Positions 32,331 to 44,001 of a stretch of DNA of 64,000 nt are shown piece by piece. The position numbers and the translations under genes were made by a program. The first letter of the stretch is position 1. Each line of letters begins with the position of its first letter. Below the pieces are notes generated by a model. It worked only from the letters and a program-made list of their open reading frames with translations, did not search any database and was not told the origin of the DNA. This DNA is from Sodiomyces alkalinus F11 (lineage: Eukaryota > Ascomycota > Sordariomycetes > Glomerellales > Plectosphaerellaceae), in assembly GCF_003711515.1 (NCBI RefSeq), contig NW_021167088.1, forward strand, positions 1,595,237 through 1,659,236. The letters are read 5' to 3'.

Positions 32331-34204
32331 ATCGAGAGCGCCGCTGTTTGACGACGTTTGAGATTCCTTCGTCGTTATTTCTTCCGTTGGTGTGCGATTT
32401 CGATTTCCTTCTTTCCGAGTTCAGAGCTTATCGGCGTCATCTATACTATTTCCGCGTCGCATTGGGGGGATTCGTCTGGTCGAGCGCATTATAGACACGT
32501 CAAAACAGGTCGCAGTCCGATCTACAGGAATCGGAATATCAGAATTATTCACATGCACCAATATAATATAAGGGGTCGCTCTGTTCGCATCAAATCCGCA
32601 GGTCCGTCGCCGCCAGACATTGTAGCTGCTTTGTCTCCATAGATGGATTCTTCCTTTGGTCTCTGCCTTTCTCCCATCTCTGGATTCTCATTGAGAAGCT
32701 CTCGAGGCTCTGATGCGTACGGTCGCAGATTCATGGCTACGGGTATAGTCATGCGTACCCGCCAGCACATCAACTCACCCGACGCTTCACACCACCACTT
32801 CTCTACTCTGATGTCTCGCAACCTCCTTGAAGGCGCAATATTCGGAATAGCAGGCGGAATAGCTCGGCGCGGCGACCCCTTGACATTACCGCGGCAGTCA
32901 CAAAGGCAGACACGGAAAAGAAAAAAAGAAAAAAAAGGGGGGAGAGGAAAACGAACCGGCGTCTTCGTCGAACTGATCCCCGACGAGATGGTCTGCCCCG
33001 CAGTCTCCAACGACCGAATATAGCTCGTCAACCGAGGCACGTCCGCCGCCTCCCGCGCGGTCTTGCTAATCAGCCAGTACCCGTAGTTGTACGTCAAGAG
33101 GCGTTGGTGATCCGCGGCCGGTTATTCGACGACTCCCCTCCCGCGTGGGGAGAATTCCTTGTCCATGCAAGTGACAGGGGCATATGAACTTTGAAAGCAC
33201 TCAGATGCTGGTTTTCATACAAGTGACTTTCAAGTCTGATATCCCCGCGAAGTTCCAAGAGTATCGGGTCCTATTCGAGGCCGACGGACCGCAGACACCC
33301 CTCCTACCTATCTCAACTCTATGGAGCCAACTACACCAAGGCGGTGTGAACCCGTGGAGAAATATGGAGGATCAACCCTATTTCCTATTAAGTATATTGT
33401 AAGTCTTCCGATTTCATGAGAACTGGCATCGAAGCACCGCCGTCTCACTGGTGTTCCGATCTGGGTCACAATGCGCGGCAAGTAACTAGACCTTGCGACC
33501 CAAGTCCACGTCCATCTCGTCCATGCTTTGGCATTCTTGCTCGTGAAAGGCCAGGGAAATCGCCAAAGAGGCCTCTATACGGATGCTGGCAGGCATTTCA
33601 TGTTGCGATCACGCCGCATTGTGGCGTATTCTGAATCAGAGCACGGACGCCCCCTTCCTTCAAGGATCAATAGAAACCTCTTCACCTGGGTACCCAGACC
33701 TCAAGTGGCAGTTTAAGGACGATGAAGAGGCAGACATTTTGTACTCGGGGCCTTCTTGCCATCTTTATAAGTCGAATTGTCTGTCCACTAGTGCTCTCAC
33801 AGTAGGGTGAACTTGACTGTCAACCACTCCCAATCATGCCCAAAAGGGTTACATTTAGCTTGTTTAGGCCTACCAGTTTAGGTCCGGGCCCATACGGGCT
33901 GGGTTCTACTGGGCTGGGTCTTACTGGGCTGGGTTCTAATGGGTTGCCTATTTAAGCCCAAATAACCGGGATGTTGGACCCCGGTGCCCGGTCCCGATAG
34001 TGGGGCCGAATCGGTGAAGCACCACGTGGTTCTGGAACTCATGGGTATTTGCCCCGTTCTTGCATGCAGTAATCATAGACAATTGTTGACGATACTGCGG
34101 ACATATAGGATGGTACCCTAAACAGAAGCACTACCATTGATGACAATACGGCACTGCATCTTACAAACATAGCATAATAACCCGTTCTCACAACCAAATC
34201 CCCT
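32331..34204. other. Intergenic with a gene relic and a tandem repeat
   Basis: Apart from the relic at 32957-33121 no gene is supported. At about 33897-33946 a 15-base unit (GGGCTGGGTTCTACT-like) is repeated three to four times with small changes. The rest shows only short open frames. Confidence 0.55.
32957..33121 (-). pseudogene. Fragment resembling the C-terminal part of UNC93-like MFS proteins
   Basis: A 55-codon minus-strand stretch reads YNYGYWLISKTA, then VPRLTSYIRSLETAGQ and SSGISSTKTP. The AGQ...GISS pattern after an Arg-Ser-X-Glu helix resembles the late helices of fungal UNC93-like transporters. A stop lies directly upstream in frame and no matching N-terminal exons are seen in the next 1 kb. 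Downstream the frame runs into low-complexity sequence, although a GTTCGT could be an intron donor. It is probably a truncated relic. The family assignment rests on pattern memory only. Confidence 0.35.
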
Positions 34205-35397
34205 CTAACGGCGCCAAGTACCGCCAACGGTAACGCCACCGCTCTGGCACGTGGTAGGCACCGTATAAGACCGGTTGGGATCACTCTCCCACCGGACGGC
34301 TCCGTCAGACCCCACAATCACAAACTTGTACTGGAAAGCTTGACCAGCCGGCAGTTCGAGCGTGGTAGTCCACAGATGGTCCGTCGAAGTATATCTGGCC
34401 GCCGAGAGAGACGGGGCCGACGCCGGATTCCAGCTACCCAAGCGAGGGATCGATCCGACAATCTTGACCGTCTGGCCCGGAGCAGTCGTCACCACTTGGT
34501 CAAAAGTGACCGGCATAGAAGTGCAAGGAGCGCCAGGGTCCGGGGGCGGTGCGGCTGATCCGCCGTCGGGGAGGATGGCAATATCCGCACAAGTGAGGTA
34601 GACCTGGGCGGTCTGCCACGAGTTCCACCGGAACGAGAGCAGGGTGTGATTCGAGACGTAATCGGGAATCCGGACCCTCGTGGTGACGGGGAACCCCCCC
34701 GCGATGGACGTATAACACGACCCGACAGGCGCGTTGTCGACCCCCTGGCACGCGCGACGGTGGTCCGCGCCGAAAGCGTTGCAGGTGAACCAGTCGTTCC
34801 GCCAGCACGGCTGCCCGGGGGAGCAGTCGGGGCTGAACTCGCAGGTCTGGCCGGGGACGTCGCTGCAGGGGAGGATGCCGTCCTGGAAGCAGTCTTCAGC
34901 GGCTTGCTTCTCGGCCTCGGTGGGGGTGTACCCGGGGGTCAGGAGCTTGTTGACCAGGTCCTGGTCCTGGCAGATGCGGTAGCTGAACATGCCGCCGTGG
35001 TCGCCGTTGTGGTCGACGCACCATTGCACGTCGACGACGTCGCCTGGCTTGTAGGTGGCTACCGGTTCGTTGCCCCAGTGGGTTGATGGGACGTTGTAGT
35101 CGACGCCGACGCGGGCGTTGAAGCCGCATGGCCCGCTTCTGCCGACGGTTGCTTCTTCGACGTCTGGCCATGCGTTTACGGGTTCGCGGATGGTGCACTC
35201 GGGGCAAGTGTCTATGCCGACCTATTGCGTGTAGAGTTTTGGTGTCAGTGGTCGGACTGTGGTCTGCTTGTGAGGGGACGCAGGGTGGTTTTTACCTCGG
35301 TGCCCAGTCGAGTACGACTCTTGGGGACGGTGAGGTATCCATGGGCATTAACCATGCTGGCCAAGCTAATGGCAGCAAGAATGTGATTTGCTTTCAT
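34205..35397 (-). CDS. Starch-active lytic polysaccharide monooxygenase (AA13) with CBM20
   Basis: Minus-strand exons are 35296-35397 and 34205-35221, with phase-0 intron ends, giving 372 residues. A signal peptide (residues 1-18) is followed directly by His19 in [14 protein letters not shown], so processing exposes the N-terminal His that forms the copper histidine brace of LPMOs. The catalytic domain (about 19-245) is Cys-rich, with STHWGNEPV and [16 protein letters not shown] short Pro/Gly linker ([11 protein letters not shown]) leads to a C-terminal CBM20 starch-binding domain (about 265-372), with [15 protein letters not shown] and [13 protein letters not shown]13 enzymes oxidatively cleave starch outside the cell and work with amylases. 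The length and the AA13-CBM20 order are normal for the family. Confidence 0.93.
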
Positions 35398-36646
35398 GTT
35401 TTGTAAGATGTTGTCGGAAACCTTTTGAACAAAGAGGTGCACAATAAGAGGTTTTGTTTACGAGGGCACTAAGACAAGAATCAAGTTCTGTGGAGAGAAA
35501 TGAAAGAAGTCATAAGACTTATATACGTTGTTTCTCGGGCGTTTATTTCAGTCTTCTCCCTATTTTGTCTTCCTAATAATTACCATATGAAGCTGAGGTT
35601 ACTGGATTACCGTTTCGAGAGGGAGCGCCCTTCAAGACGGAATCACTCGGCCAAATCCATGTCCCAGTCTGTCCCGGACCGAATGGATTCTCCTACCACG
35701 TTAGACCAAGGTAAAGCCATATATATGGCCGGGCCACTTATACTGGAGCGCGTCATCTTCGATCTTTGAAAATCACGGCACATTCTCTCAGTTCTCGGTC
35801 CTTCTTTCACGGATCATGAAGCTCCAAGGTGACGGGCCGATGAGAGGCAGCGGCCTCGGACACGAAACAAGAAAGACAGACGGAAAATGGGTCGGCTGCA
35901 GTACGGACATTACACACCACTGCTTCTCATGAGGTAAATTACATGTCCATTCAACGCGCAGGCCGGTGCCAAGTGGCCGGGTGTAACGGTATAGCGTAGG
36001 ACAGGGCGGAGAAAGGCGGAGAATAAGGGCACTGGGGTTTTGGCAGGCGGGGAGACTGGAGTGTCGCGGAGCTCTATGCCAGATACGTAACAGCCCCGAA
36101 GCCATCTCGTGGGTTGTTTGGCTGTACTTCGGCCACCAGCATCATCGTCACTGTTCTTACTTCTTTATTCCCAGCCCGCTCTTGAGTTATGTTGTCTCTT
36201 GCGAGTCCAACTTGACACCACCCGTATATACATACGGCCATGCATCTCCGCCACGAGGCCGCGAATGGCGCCGAGAGTGTTTGCAACCAATGCTTCCAGT
36301 TGTTGCTGATAGGATATCCTGCTGCGTCGGTTTAGCTCAGGGAGACGGAAGAGGGATGGCAAAAAGAAAGGAAGACAAGGGGGTTAAAGGTGGTTCCAAG
36401 AAGACGGAGGTGAACGCTGGCAGACTCGACGTTTTGAGACATTATTCTTCCATCTATATAACTCTCCAAATTTGAGTATCTCAATGACAAACAGACAAAC
36501 GCCACGCAATGCTAGAAAGCCAAACAAGTACAGAAATAACTTGGTGTCGGTGTCGGGTATCAACATGCCCTCTATTCCACACCCAACATCATCGTCTATC
36601 TCCCAGACAATATCGTCACACGATGCATCCAAACAACCAGTTGAGA
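35398..36646. other. Intergenic, promoter of the AA13 gene
   Basis: No gene is supported. It contains the minus-strand TATA box at 35518-35525. The 14-base palindrome GCCATATATATGGC is at 35716-35729, about 320 bases upstream of the ATG. The right end is the 3' flank of the protease gene. Confidence 0.55.
35518..35525 (-). promoter_or_regulatory. TATA box of the AA13 gene
   Basis: TATATAAG on the minus strand lies about 120 bases upstream of the AA13 start codon, a usual distance in filamentous fungi. Confidence 0.5.
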
Positions 36647-39563
36647 TTACATGTTTTGCAGACGAGCCAGCCGCTCCGCCAACTTATCACCCGACTTCTT
36701 AACGCTCTTCTTCTCAATAGCATGCGACTCCGTATACCTGATAGTAAAAGGCTCCGACTCGGCATACTCGTAGTCATCAGCGTTCAAAGGGTCGCCAAAG
36801 ATGCGCAGCGCCCTGACCGCCCACTTGTAGCGACCCGCCGGCGCAAACGTGTCGTCGTCAAGCTCACCGTCCCACCACGACGGAATGGTAGCGCGCGGGT
36901 TGAACAGGAGAGGCGAGAAGAACGCCGCGCCAATGGTCTCGTGGCCGAAAAAGTTGTACACGAGGTCCGGGTCCACGGGGCTCAGCGGGACCAAGTCGAC
37001 GTGGACCAGCTCGCTGCCCATGGACAACCCGATAGCGATGCCGGGGAGGCGGTCGGTGCCCGGGTCGACGTGGTGCGGTTCGGGGAGGACGTAGGTCTCG
37101 TTGCCGTTGGCGTAGTCGGCTTCTCCATTGACGTAGATGGCGTTATGGGCGCCTTGGAGGACGGGGACGGACTTGATGCTGCCGCTGACGCCCTGGTAGG
37201 CGACGCTGAAGTGGGACCCGTCGTCGCCCGCGAGTTGGATGAAGCCGGACCAGACGGGGAGACGGGCCTCGTCGAGTTGTGCGGGAGGCGTTACTTCCAC
37301 GGTGACCTCGACTTCCTCGCCGGCGGGGACGACGACGCGGTCGCAGCCGAAGCGGAGAGTGGCGCCACTCTGGACCATCTCGTTGGGGAAGGTATCCGGG
37401 ACGGTCTCGCCGGAGAGGAAGGTGTAGGCCGTGGAGGCGGGGACGTTGGACAGCTGGTAGGTAACGCCGTGCGAGCCGGTGTTCCTGATCTTGAAAGACT
37501 GCTGGGCCACAAAGTGATCCGAGTCGTTGAAGGCGAGGCTGGAGGTGCTGAGGAGCACGGTGGCGTAGGCGGCGTCGTAGGCTTGGATGATGCCGCTTCC
37601 CTGCTGGGCGACGGGCGCCAGGTAGTCGTAGGCGACAACGCTGTCGTGGAAAAGCTGAGGCTTGGCCGTGCTGGCGAGGAGGTTCATGATCTCCACGGGG
37701 TCCAGGGTGCCGCGGGCCTCGGCGATGAGAGCGACGGCGGCGGCAACGAGAGGGGTGGCCATGGAGGTGCCGCTAATCACAGAGTAGCTTCCCTTATGGA
37801 GAGGGTACGTTGACAGGATCTTGCCGCCGGGAGCAGAGAACTGGGGCTTGACGTTGAGATCCCAGGTAGGACCCCAGGTGGTGAATTCACTGGCATAGCC
37901 GCCGGCCGTGTTGTTGTGGAAGCTCAGAACCATGTCGGTCTGGGCAGGGTCGCTCATGTGGAGGACAATCTCGGAACCTTCATGCAGTGCCGAGATCCAG
38001 AATTCACCCTGTTCAGCAGTAACCATACCGGCACCCTGGATTGCCTCGACTTCACTGGCATCGGCGTCGGAGATACCAGCTTCGTTGTTGTAGAACATGA
38101 CATACTGGGCGCCGTGAGCGGCAACGTTGGCGGCCTTTTCGGCGAAGTCGCAAGTGCCCCTGCGGATCAGGACGATGTAGTGGCTGAGGTCAGGCGTGTC
38201 GGCCGGGAGGGGATCGCAAGCATCGTCGGGAATCTCCGTATCGGAGCTGAGGGCATAGAGCGGCAGAGAGACGTCAGCCCACGCCTGAGGGAGACCTTCA
38301 TGCCAACCAAACTCGGACTGGGAGCTGCCGTCCAGGGTGTAGGTATCCTGGTTCAAGACGATGGGGATGTCGGTGACCTCGAACGAACCGACGGCCATGG
38401 CACCAGCCGCGCTGGATCCCGACGAAGCGTAGAAGATGCCCGTTTCGCCCTCGTTGCCGGCGGCGACAAGGCAGGCAACACCCTTCTCCATAATACGCGT
38501 CACGGCTGAGGCCCAGGGGGCGTTGGTCCAGCCGTTGGGACCGCCGATGGAGGCGGAGATGATGTCGCTGCCGTCCTCGTAGGCCTGGTTGAACGAAGCG
38601 ATCAGGATGTCCGTCGAAGCGCCCCCGGAGCAGCCGAACACCTTGTAAGCGCCCAGCTCAACACCGGGCGCGCCGCCCTCGAAACCGAGAGGGTTGGACT
38701 GGGCAGCGATGGTACCGGCGACGTGGGTGCCATGGCCGTCGCAGTCCAGGGGTCCGTTATCGGGATTCTCGACATCAGCGACGCTTTCCGGGACAAAATC
38801 CATACCGTAGCTGACGAGACAGCCACGGCCGAAGCATCCACCAAGGGCGGGATGGGTGTAGTCAATCTGTAGAGTAGACTGGTTAGCAAGGGCCGCGTCA
38901 CATCGACAGAGTAGATATAGATTATAGTCAAGCGGAGACTCACACCAGTGTCGATGACAGCAACTTTCAGGCCCGCACCCGTGAAGCCCTCATCGCGGAG
39001 CCTGTCGACCTGGGTCATCAGGTGAGGGGCAAACTCGTCTTCGTCCTCCGGGTCGACATCACGTCTTCTGTTCTGCATATACTCGCGTCCCGGGTTGCCC
39101 CTCCAAATCACCTCGTCGTGCGGCCGTTCATAGTGCTCGACGGGATAAATGTGCTTGACGGAATTCAGGTTGCCGATCTCGAGTGCCCTCTCCTCCGCGG
39201 TTTCGACGTCTCGGAAGTGGATGGAAGTGCCCTTGAAAAGCTTGTAGTTGAGGTCTCTCCGCTTCACTGCGTGTTCTTCGTATGCTTTGTGGACTTCGGT
39301 AGGATCCTGTGAGTAGGCCGATTCTGTCAGGATATGGTCACAATACATGCAAGGTAAACCGTCCCCCCTCCCCCGGGGTAACACCCGTCACATCCGAGGT
39401 TGTATAAGTGACTTACAGCGTCCTCGTGAAACTCGATGATGTACGCTCCGGGTATGGTTCGTGCATGGAGTTCGCGCTTCTCGATCTGGCGTTTCACCGA
39501 CTTGGCCGTGACGGCCGAAGTCGCCGCGGCGAACAAGGAGAGGAGAAGAGTGCCGCGAACCAT
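36647..39563 (-). CDS. Secreted subtilisin-like serine protease (S8A) with a PA-like region
   Basis: Minus-strand exons are 39417-39563, 38944-39306 and 36647-38866, all phase 0, giving 909 residues. A signal peptide (residues 1-20) is followed by an inhibitor-I9-like prosegment (GAYIIEFHEDA through about residue 130). The catalytic triad is visible: Asp168 in VIDTG, His215 in DGHGTHVAG and Ser538 in SGTSMATP. Between His and Ser is an inserted protease-associated-like region with RRGTCDFAEKA and YVMFYNNEAG (about 390-440). After the catalytic domain comes about 350 residues of Fn3-like beta-sandwich sequence, as in the large minor-extracellular-protease type of fungal subtilases. It would act outside the cell on proteins. 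The C-terminal IEKKSVKKSGDKLAERL is charged. Confidence 0.92.
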
Positions 39564-41917
39564 TTTCCAAACAATACAGGCTAGAGACTGAGGAAAAGAA
39601 AAGGGGAAAGGAAAAGAAAAAAGACAAAGATCAATATGAAAAGAGAATCACAAGAAAAAAAAAAGGAAACAACAAGTAGGAAAAGGGGTTACTGTTGATG
39701 AGGTATTGGGTGAGTTGGATAGGCCAGGAAGAAGCCCATCTTGACAGGCGACGAGGACGGTGTATATGTATTAAGGCTCATGCACAAGAGAAATAGGGTC
39801 AGAGGGCCAAGAAAACCATCGCGAGTGAGAAACGGGCAGTCAGCAGGGGGTCCCTGGTAGTACACTGCCTCGATGGGATTGGAACATCGTGGGCCCGGCT
39901 GTGTATTGACAGGACAGGACAGGACAGGGGAATGAGAAGCGGCCGAAGGAAGCATGGCCATGGCTGGGAGGGGGTAAGTGAGATTCAGTGGATATGCAAA
40001 TTATCTGAATGGGGACCTTCAAAAGTTCAAACCCAGGGACGACACGGTATTCTGCATGCCCAGTCCTAACCAGAGCAAGGGGTGATTTTGTGCTGCCGTG
40101 AGAAAGTTCCGCTGTATCATGGGATGATACCTATGATGCTGGGCTGCTTGGTAAAGCCCGCTGTTTGCACCAAAGCGAGAGAGTTCCCCCTGGATAGAAG
40201 ACCAAGATCAAGATCATGAAGGGTGCTTCAAGTGAGTGAAATTTCCTTTCCAGCCGTCGGGGTCCATGCAGGCCAGGTCAGGGGCACCACTACTGCAGAA
40301 TTTCGGACGAGGATCCTGGCTCGAGACGTTTGTCGTTCGACGTGGTTGGCTGGATGATGCTTGGCACTCGCCCAAGAATAGCAACACGATCAGGTAAGCC
40401 ATGAAAATATGACAATGGGGCTCGAAGCCTGTAGGGCTGGGTCTCTTCAGACAAGAAGGATTGCTTCATCTCTGCTTTCGTCGTTAGTCTGTCGTCCACC
40501 CCTGGCTTGCTGCGGTTTGACTCGCTGCCCACAGGGGAAACGGAACGCTAGCGACGCCCCATTGCAATTTCCCTGGAGCATTTTATGCTGACGATGAAGA
40601 AAAAGAGTGGACGTAAAAGCTGCAAGTCAGACTGGAAGATTGGACATGCTGTTTTCACGAAACTTGAAGTTGGCTTTTCTTTTCTCCCCAGCCACCAGGA
40701 GGGTCACCGCGTTGGGTTCCCATGATTTCTTGTCCATGAGAAGCGGAACAGTGTGAGTCTTGGAACAGAGAGACGATACGATTTCCTATTCCGTTAGCAT
40801 GGATGTTGCGTGCATGCATATAATCCACGTGCTAGTGGTCATCGTGAGGTTGAAAATAATCACATATGCGACCTGGCGCGGTGTTGACTGCACTGCCAAA
40901 AAGAGAGACAAATAGAGATGTTTTCTGGCGCAGCGAGGCGAGGCGGTGTTCTGCAACCCAGTGAACGTGGCTGGACCGGACCCCTGTCCCTGCAGCGGCG
41001 GCTGGGGAAGCGCTGTGCGCTGTCGACCAGTTTGGAGAGCAGGACGGATCGAATGACCGAATCAGGTCAACGGTCCTTTTGGAAACTCGCCTACGACGCA
41101 CGGTTCGTTCCATGTAGGCTGCGTGGTCCGAGTAATTGAAGGGGAATAAATAAAGTGCTGTGTAGGCTGAGTGAGAGTCGGGGGACTTTCGGACATTGAT
41201 ATCGTGAAACCTCATGCCCCCATAAACTTACTGGTTGATGACCTCCATTGCCTTTGTCATCACCGCTATAAATAGTAAAGACGAGCAAATGAATCTGGGA
41301 GCCAGAATTAGGTAGTATTTTGCTTACCAGACATCACCTCTGCGTCCAGCAGTGCATCGGGGGTTTAGCAGGATATGATTTAAGGAGCGTCTTAATGCGG
41401 TTTACGCGCTACTCCCGAGGGGAAGGGGGGAAAAAAGGGAGAAAAAAGAAGAAGAAAAAGACCTAGGTCAGTGAGCTGTAAGCTGCCTTCCAGCAACAAA
41501 ACAAGTCTCTGACAGACAGGTTGCTGATCTCCATGTAATTGAGACAAATCGATCTTGTACACTTAGAGTGGAATTGGCCCAACTTGGAATCGGTTCCCAG
41601 CATCACGGAAAAGGGGGTGGGACCACTGACACTCTGTTTCCGAGATAAGCTTGTTTATTGCATGGATGTTCCGTTAGGCCGGATATATGCAAGTACATTC
41701 CGATTATGAAATACGGGAATCTTTCTGTCTTATCTCAGCTATAGTCATGTGACCGTCAGACCTCGGCAGATTTCCATCCAAGCTCTTCTTGGTCAGCGGT
41801 GTTGCTGTCCAGACAGAACCTGGGACAAGAAGATCGCATCGCCTAAAAACATCGTTCAAAGTCCCGACCTTCCACTTCCATTAACCTTCTGCTCATGCTG
41901 TATTCAAACCCGCAAAT
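39564..41917. other. Intergenic, long; promoter of the protease and upstream of BOL3
   Basis: No gene is supported on either strand; open frames are short and unrecognised. A GACAG-unit repeat (about four copies) lies near 39908-39928. A/G-rich low-complexity tracts occur at 39595-39675 and 41420-41462. Confidence 0.55.
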
Positions 41918-42457
41918 ATGATCTGCCGAGTCTGCCAACGCGCCCTGGCTGGGCACCGCACCCCGATTGCCACACCAAATGCCCTCCTCCGTCCCTCGTC
42001 AAGGGCACTCTCTACTGCGACTGCCCCATCTCGGACGCTCCCCTCAATCGCCGCGTCTACCAGTGTCCCTTCGGCTCTCCCGAGAAATCTTGCACGACTA
42101 GACAGGCTGAGCACTATCCGGCAATACTCCCAATCGGCCACCGAGTCTTCATCCTCGTCTGCGTCTCAGTCTCCGTCTCCCTCTTCGTCCTCCCCCGCCC
42201 CACCGACAGTAGAAAAGCCAGACCACCTGGACAGCGCCGAGTCCTGGATCTGGGACAAGCTGGCAGCGGAGTTTGCGCCCGTGGAGCTCGACGTGCGCGA
42301 CGTCTCGGGAGGGTGCGGCAGCATGTACGCCATCGACATCGCGTCGCCCCGGTTCGCCGGCTTGACGATGCTCAAGCAGCAGCGCATGGTCAACGCCGTG
42401 CTGGGCGACCGTGTCAAGGAGTGGCATGGACTCCAGCTGCGCACCAGGGTGGCTTGA
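41918..42457 (+). CDS. Mitochondrial BolA-family protein, BOLA3/Bol3 type
   Basis: A single exon of 179 residues. The first about 95 residues are rich in Arg, Ser, Thr and Pro without acidic residues (MICRVCQRALAGHR start), a typical mitochondrial presequence and linker. The BolA domain covers about 105-176. It contains ELDVRDVSGGCGSMYAIDI, where the Cys and the Gly-Gly-Cys-Gly are typical of BOLA3, and QQRMVNAVLGDRVKEWHGL, whose His is the conserved metal-binding residue in the final helix. BOLA3 proteins help transfer iron-sulfur clusters to mitochondrial [4Fe-4S] enzymes such as lipoyl synthase. The Ser-rich linker is longer than in yeast. Confidence 0.9.
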   Translation: MICRVCQRALAGHRTPIATPNALLRPSSRALSTATAPSRTLPSIAASTSVPSALPRNLARLDRLSTIRQYSQSATESSSSSASQSPSPSSSSPAPPTVEKPDHLDSAESWIWDKLAAEFAPVELDVRDVSGGCGSMYAIDIASPRFAGLTMLKQQRMVNAVLGDRVKEWHGLQLRTRVA

Positions 42458-44001
42458 TGGGGCTTTACACTCCCGTGGCCGCTATGCAGCGCGAAATGAA
42501 GACTTCCTAGCTCGAAGACAACGGGACTCTTTCCAGGCCGACTGTCCGGGGGGCATTGGCATGACGACGGTACAAGAGGGTATCATAGCGTTTGTATTAT
42601 ATCTGCATAATGGGGACTGTCGTCCAGGGATAGACCTCAGGAGACTCTCGAATCTATACATGAAATGATACTGCTGCTAGGCTTGGGGGTGGATGGACGT
42701 GAATGGAGGACTGGAAACAGGGTGCGGAGTAATTATCGATCCGGGATTGAATACCTTAAAGACCATCGCGATGTATTTTGACGGATATATTCTGACGACA
42801 CGCACAGTCTAACCTGGAAATGGGTTCTCGTGAGCTAAGTACTAGGTAATTGTAATTGTAATTCCTATTTTGCACCCCGCACGCTGTCTCGTGACACCCA
42901 TCCTTTGTTATGATGTAACGGAATGTACTACATGTACGAAGTACAGTATGTGCGGAGTCTTACACCGTACCTCTAACTCGGACACGTTGACCTGGAACTG
43001 ATTCCGTGTTGGATGCGGTGCTCACCGCAAGTGCCATGTCGAGTGACTTGGCGGCAATTCTCGGCCTAAAAACGTACGGCGGAAGCTGGGTAAGGTATCG
43101 GTGGAGACAGGCAGATAAGACCTGACATCGATCTTGAATTCTTCAAGGTCTACTACACTTTACCTATTCAGGAGAACGGACATGAGGATATCTCTGAAGA
43201 GTGTGGGGACTGCAGCTTTACGCTACGCTGCATATTGAGAATCAAATTGATATCAGGTTCGGGTTCGGGTGAATAGGTAGCTTCGGTACCTATGTACGAG
43301 ACTGGAGAGGAGGGTACAAAGTCCGACTGCCTCACTTACCCCAAAAATCCAGGGCCAAGCCGCGTTCAAGCGCTCAAGCGTCTTGTCCAGGCAGTTCAAT
43401 GGGCCGGCCGGTCGACCCTTCCTTACGGAGTACGTTGTAGATATAGCGGGGTAAGACAGGTACCGGTTGGAAGACCTGCCACTAATGGTCTGCTATCTTC
43501 CAGTGAGAGTTGGAGGTTTCGTCTCCACGGGATCGTAATGCGGAGTAAGGGGCTCAGATAATGGCCGATATGAACCGTCGGTACGCAGAAGTACCGTCCA
43601 AGTCTAGCTATTACTAACCTCTTGCATGTTTCGACTGGTCAACTGGCCTCTGCTTCGTTGATATGACTTCCGCGTTAGGCAGATGGTGTGTCAGTAGTGC
43701 ATGCAACTCAGTCCTGGTACCACCGTAAGCCGGCCGTATAAGTTGCAATGCCGCCCATTTTTGACCTGTGTCACCTCACTTTGTCATTTCCTACTCCATA
43801 CACCTACCAAACCTACCAAACCCACGTATAAACACCGGATTTCCCCGGGACTACCTCGACGAATCACAGCCTTGACCCCTGACATACACCGACGCTTCAC
43901 CGAGACCGAGAGACGAACTGACTTTCTCACTCTCCTTGAGGCTGTCACGACTCTACTCTCGAACGGGCACCACCGACGCATCCTCGCCGAACCATCTAGC
44001 T
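42458..44001. other. Intergenic, upstream of the thiamine-diphosphate enzyme
   Basis: No gene is supported. The 9-mer TACGGAGTA (reverse complement of TACTCCGTA) is at 43424-43432. A short GTAATT repeat lies near 42849-42863. Confidence 0.55.

Noticed and set aside
36509..37813. Long plus-strand open frame opposite the protease
   Set aside because: It overlaps the clearly conserved subtilase on the minus strand, including the active-site region, and has antisense composition.
41749..42510. Plus-strand open frame overlapping BOL3
   Set aside because: The overlapping frame has no recognised domain. The BolA frame has the full conserved domain and a presequence.
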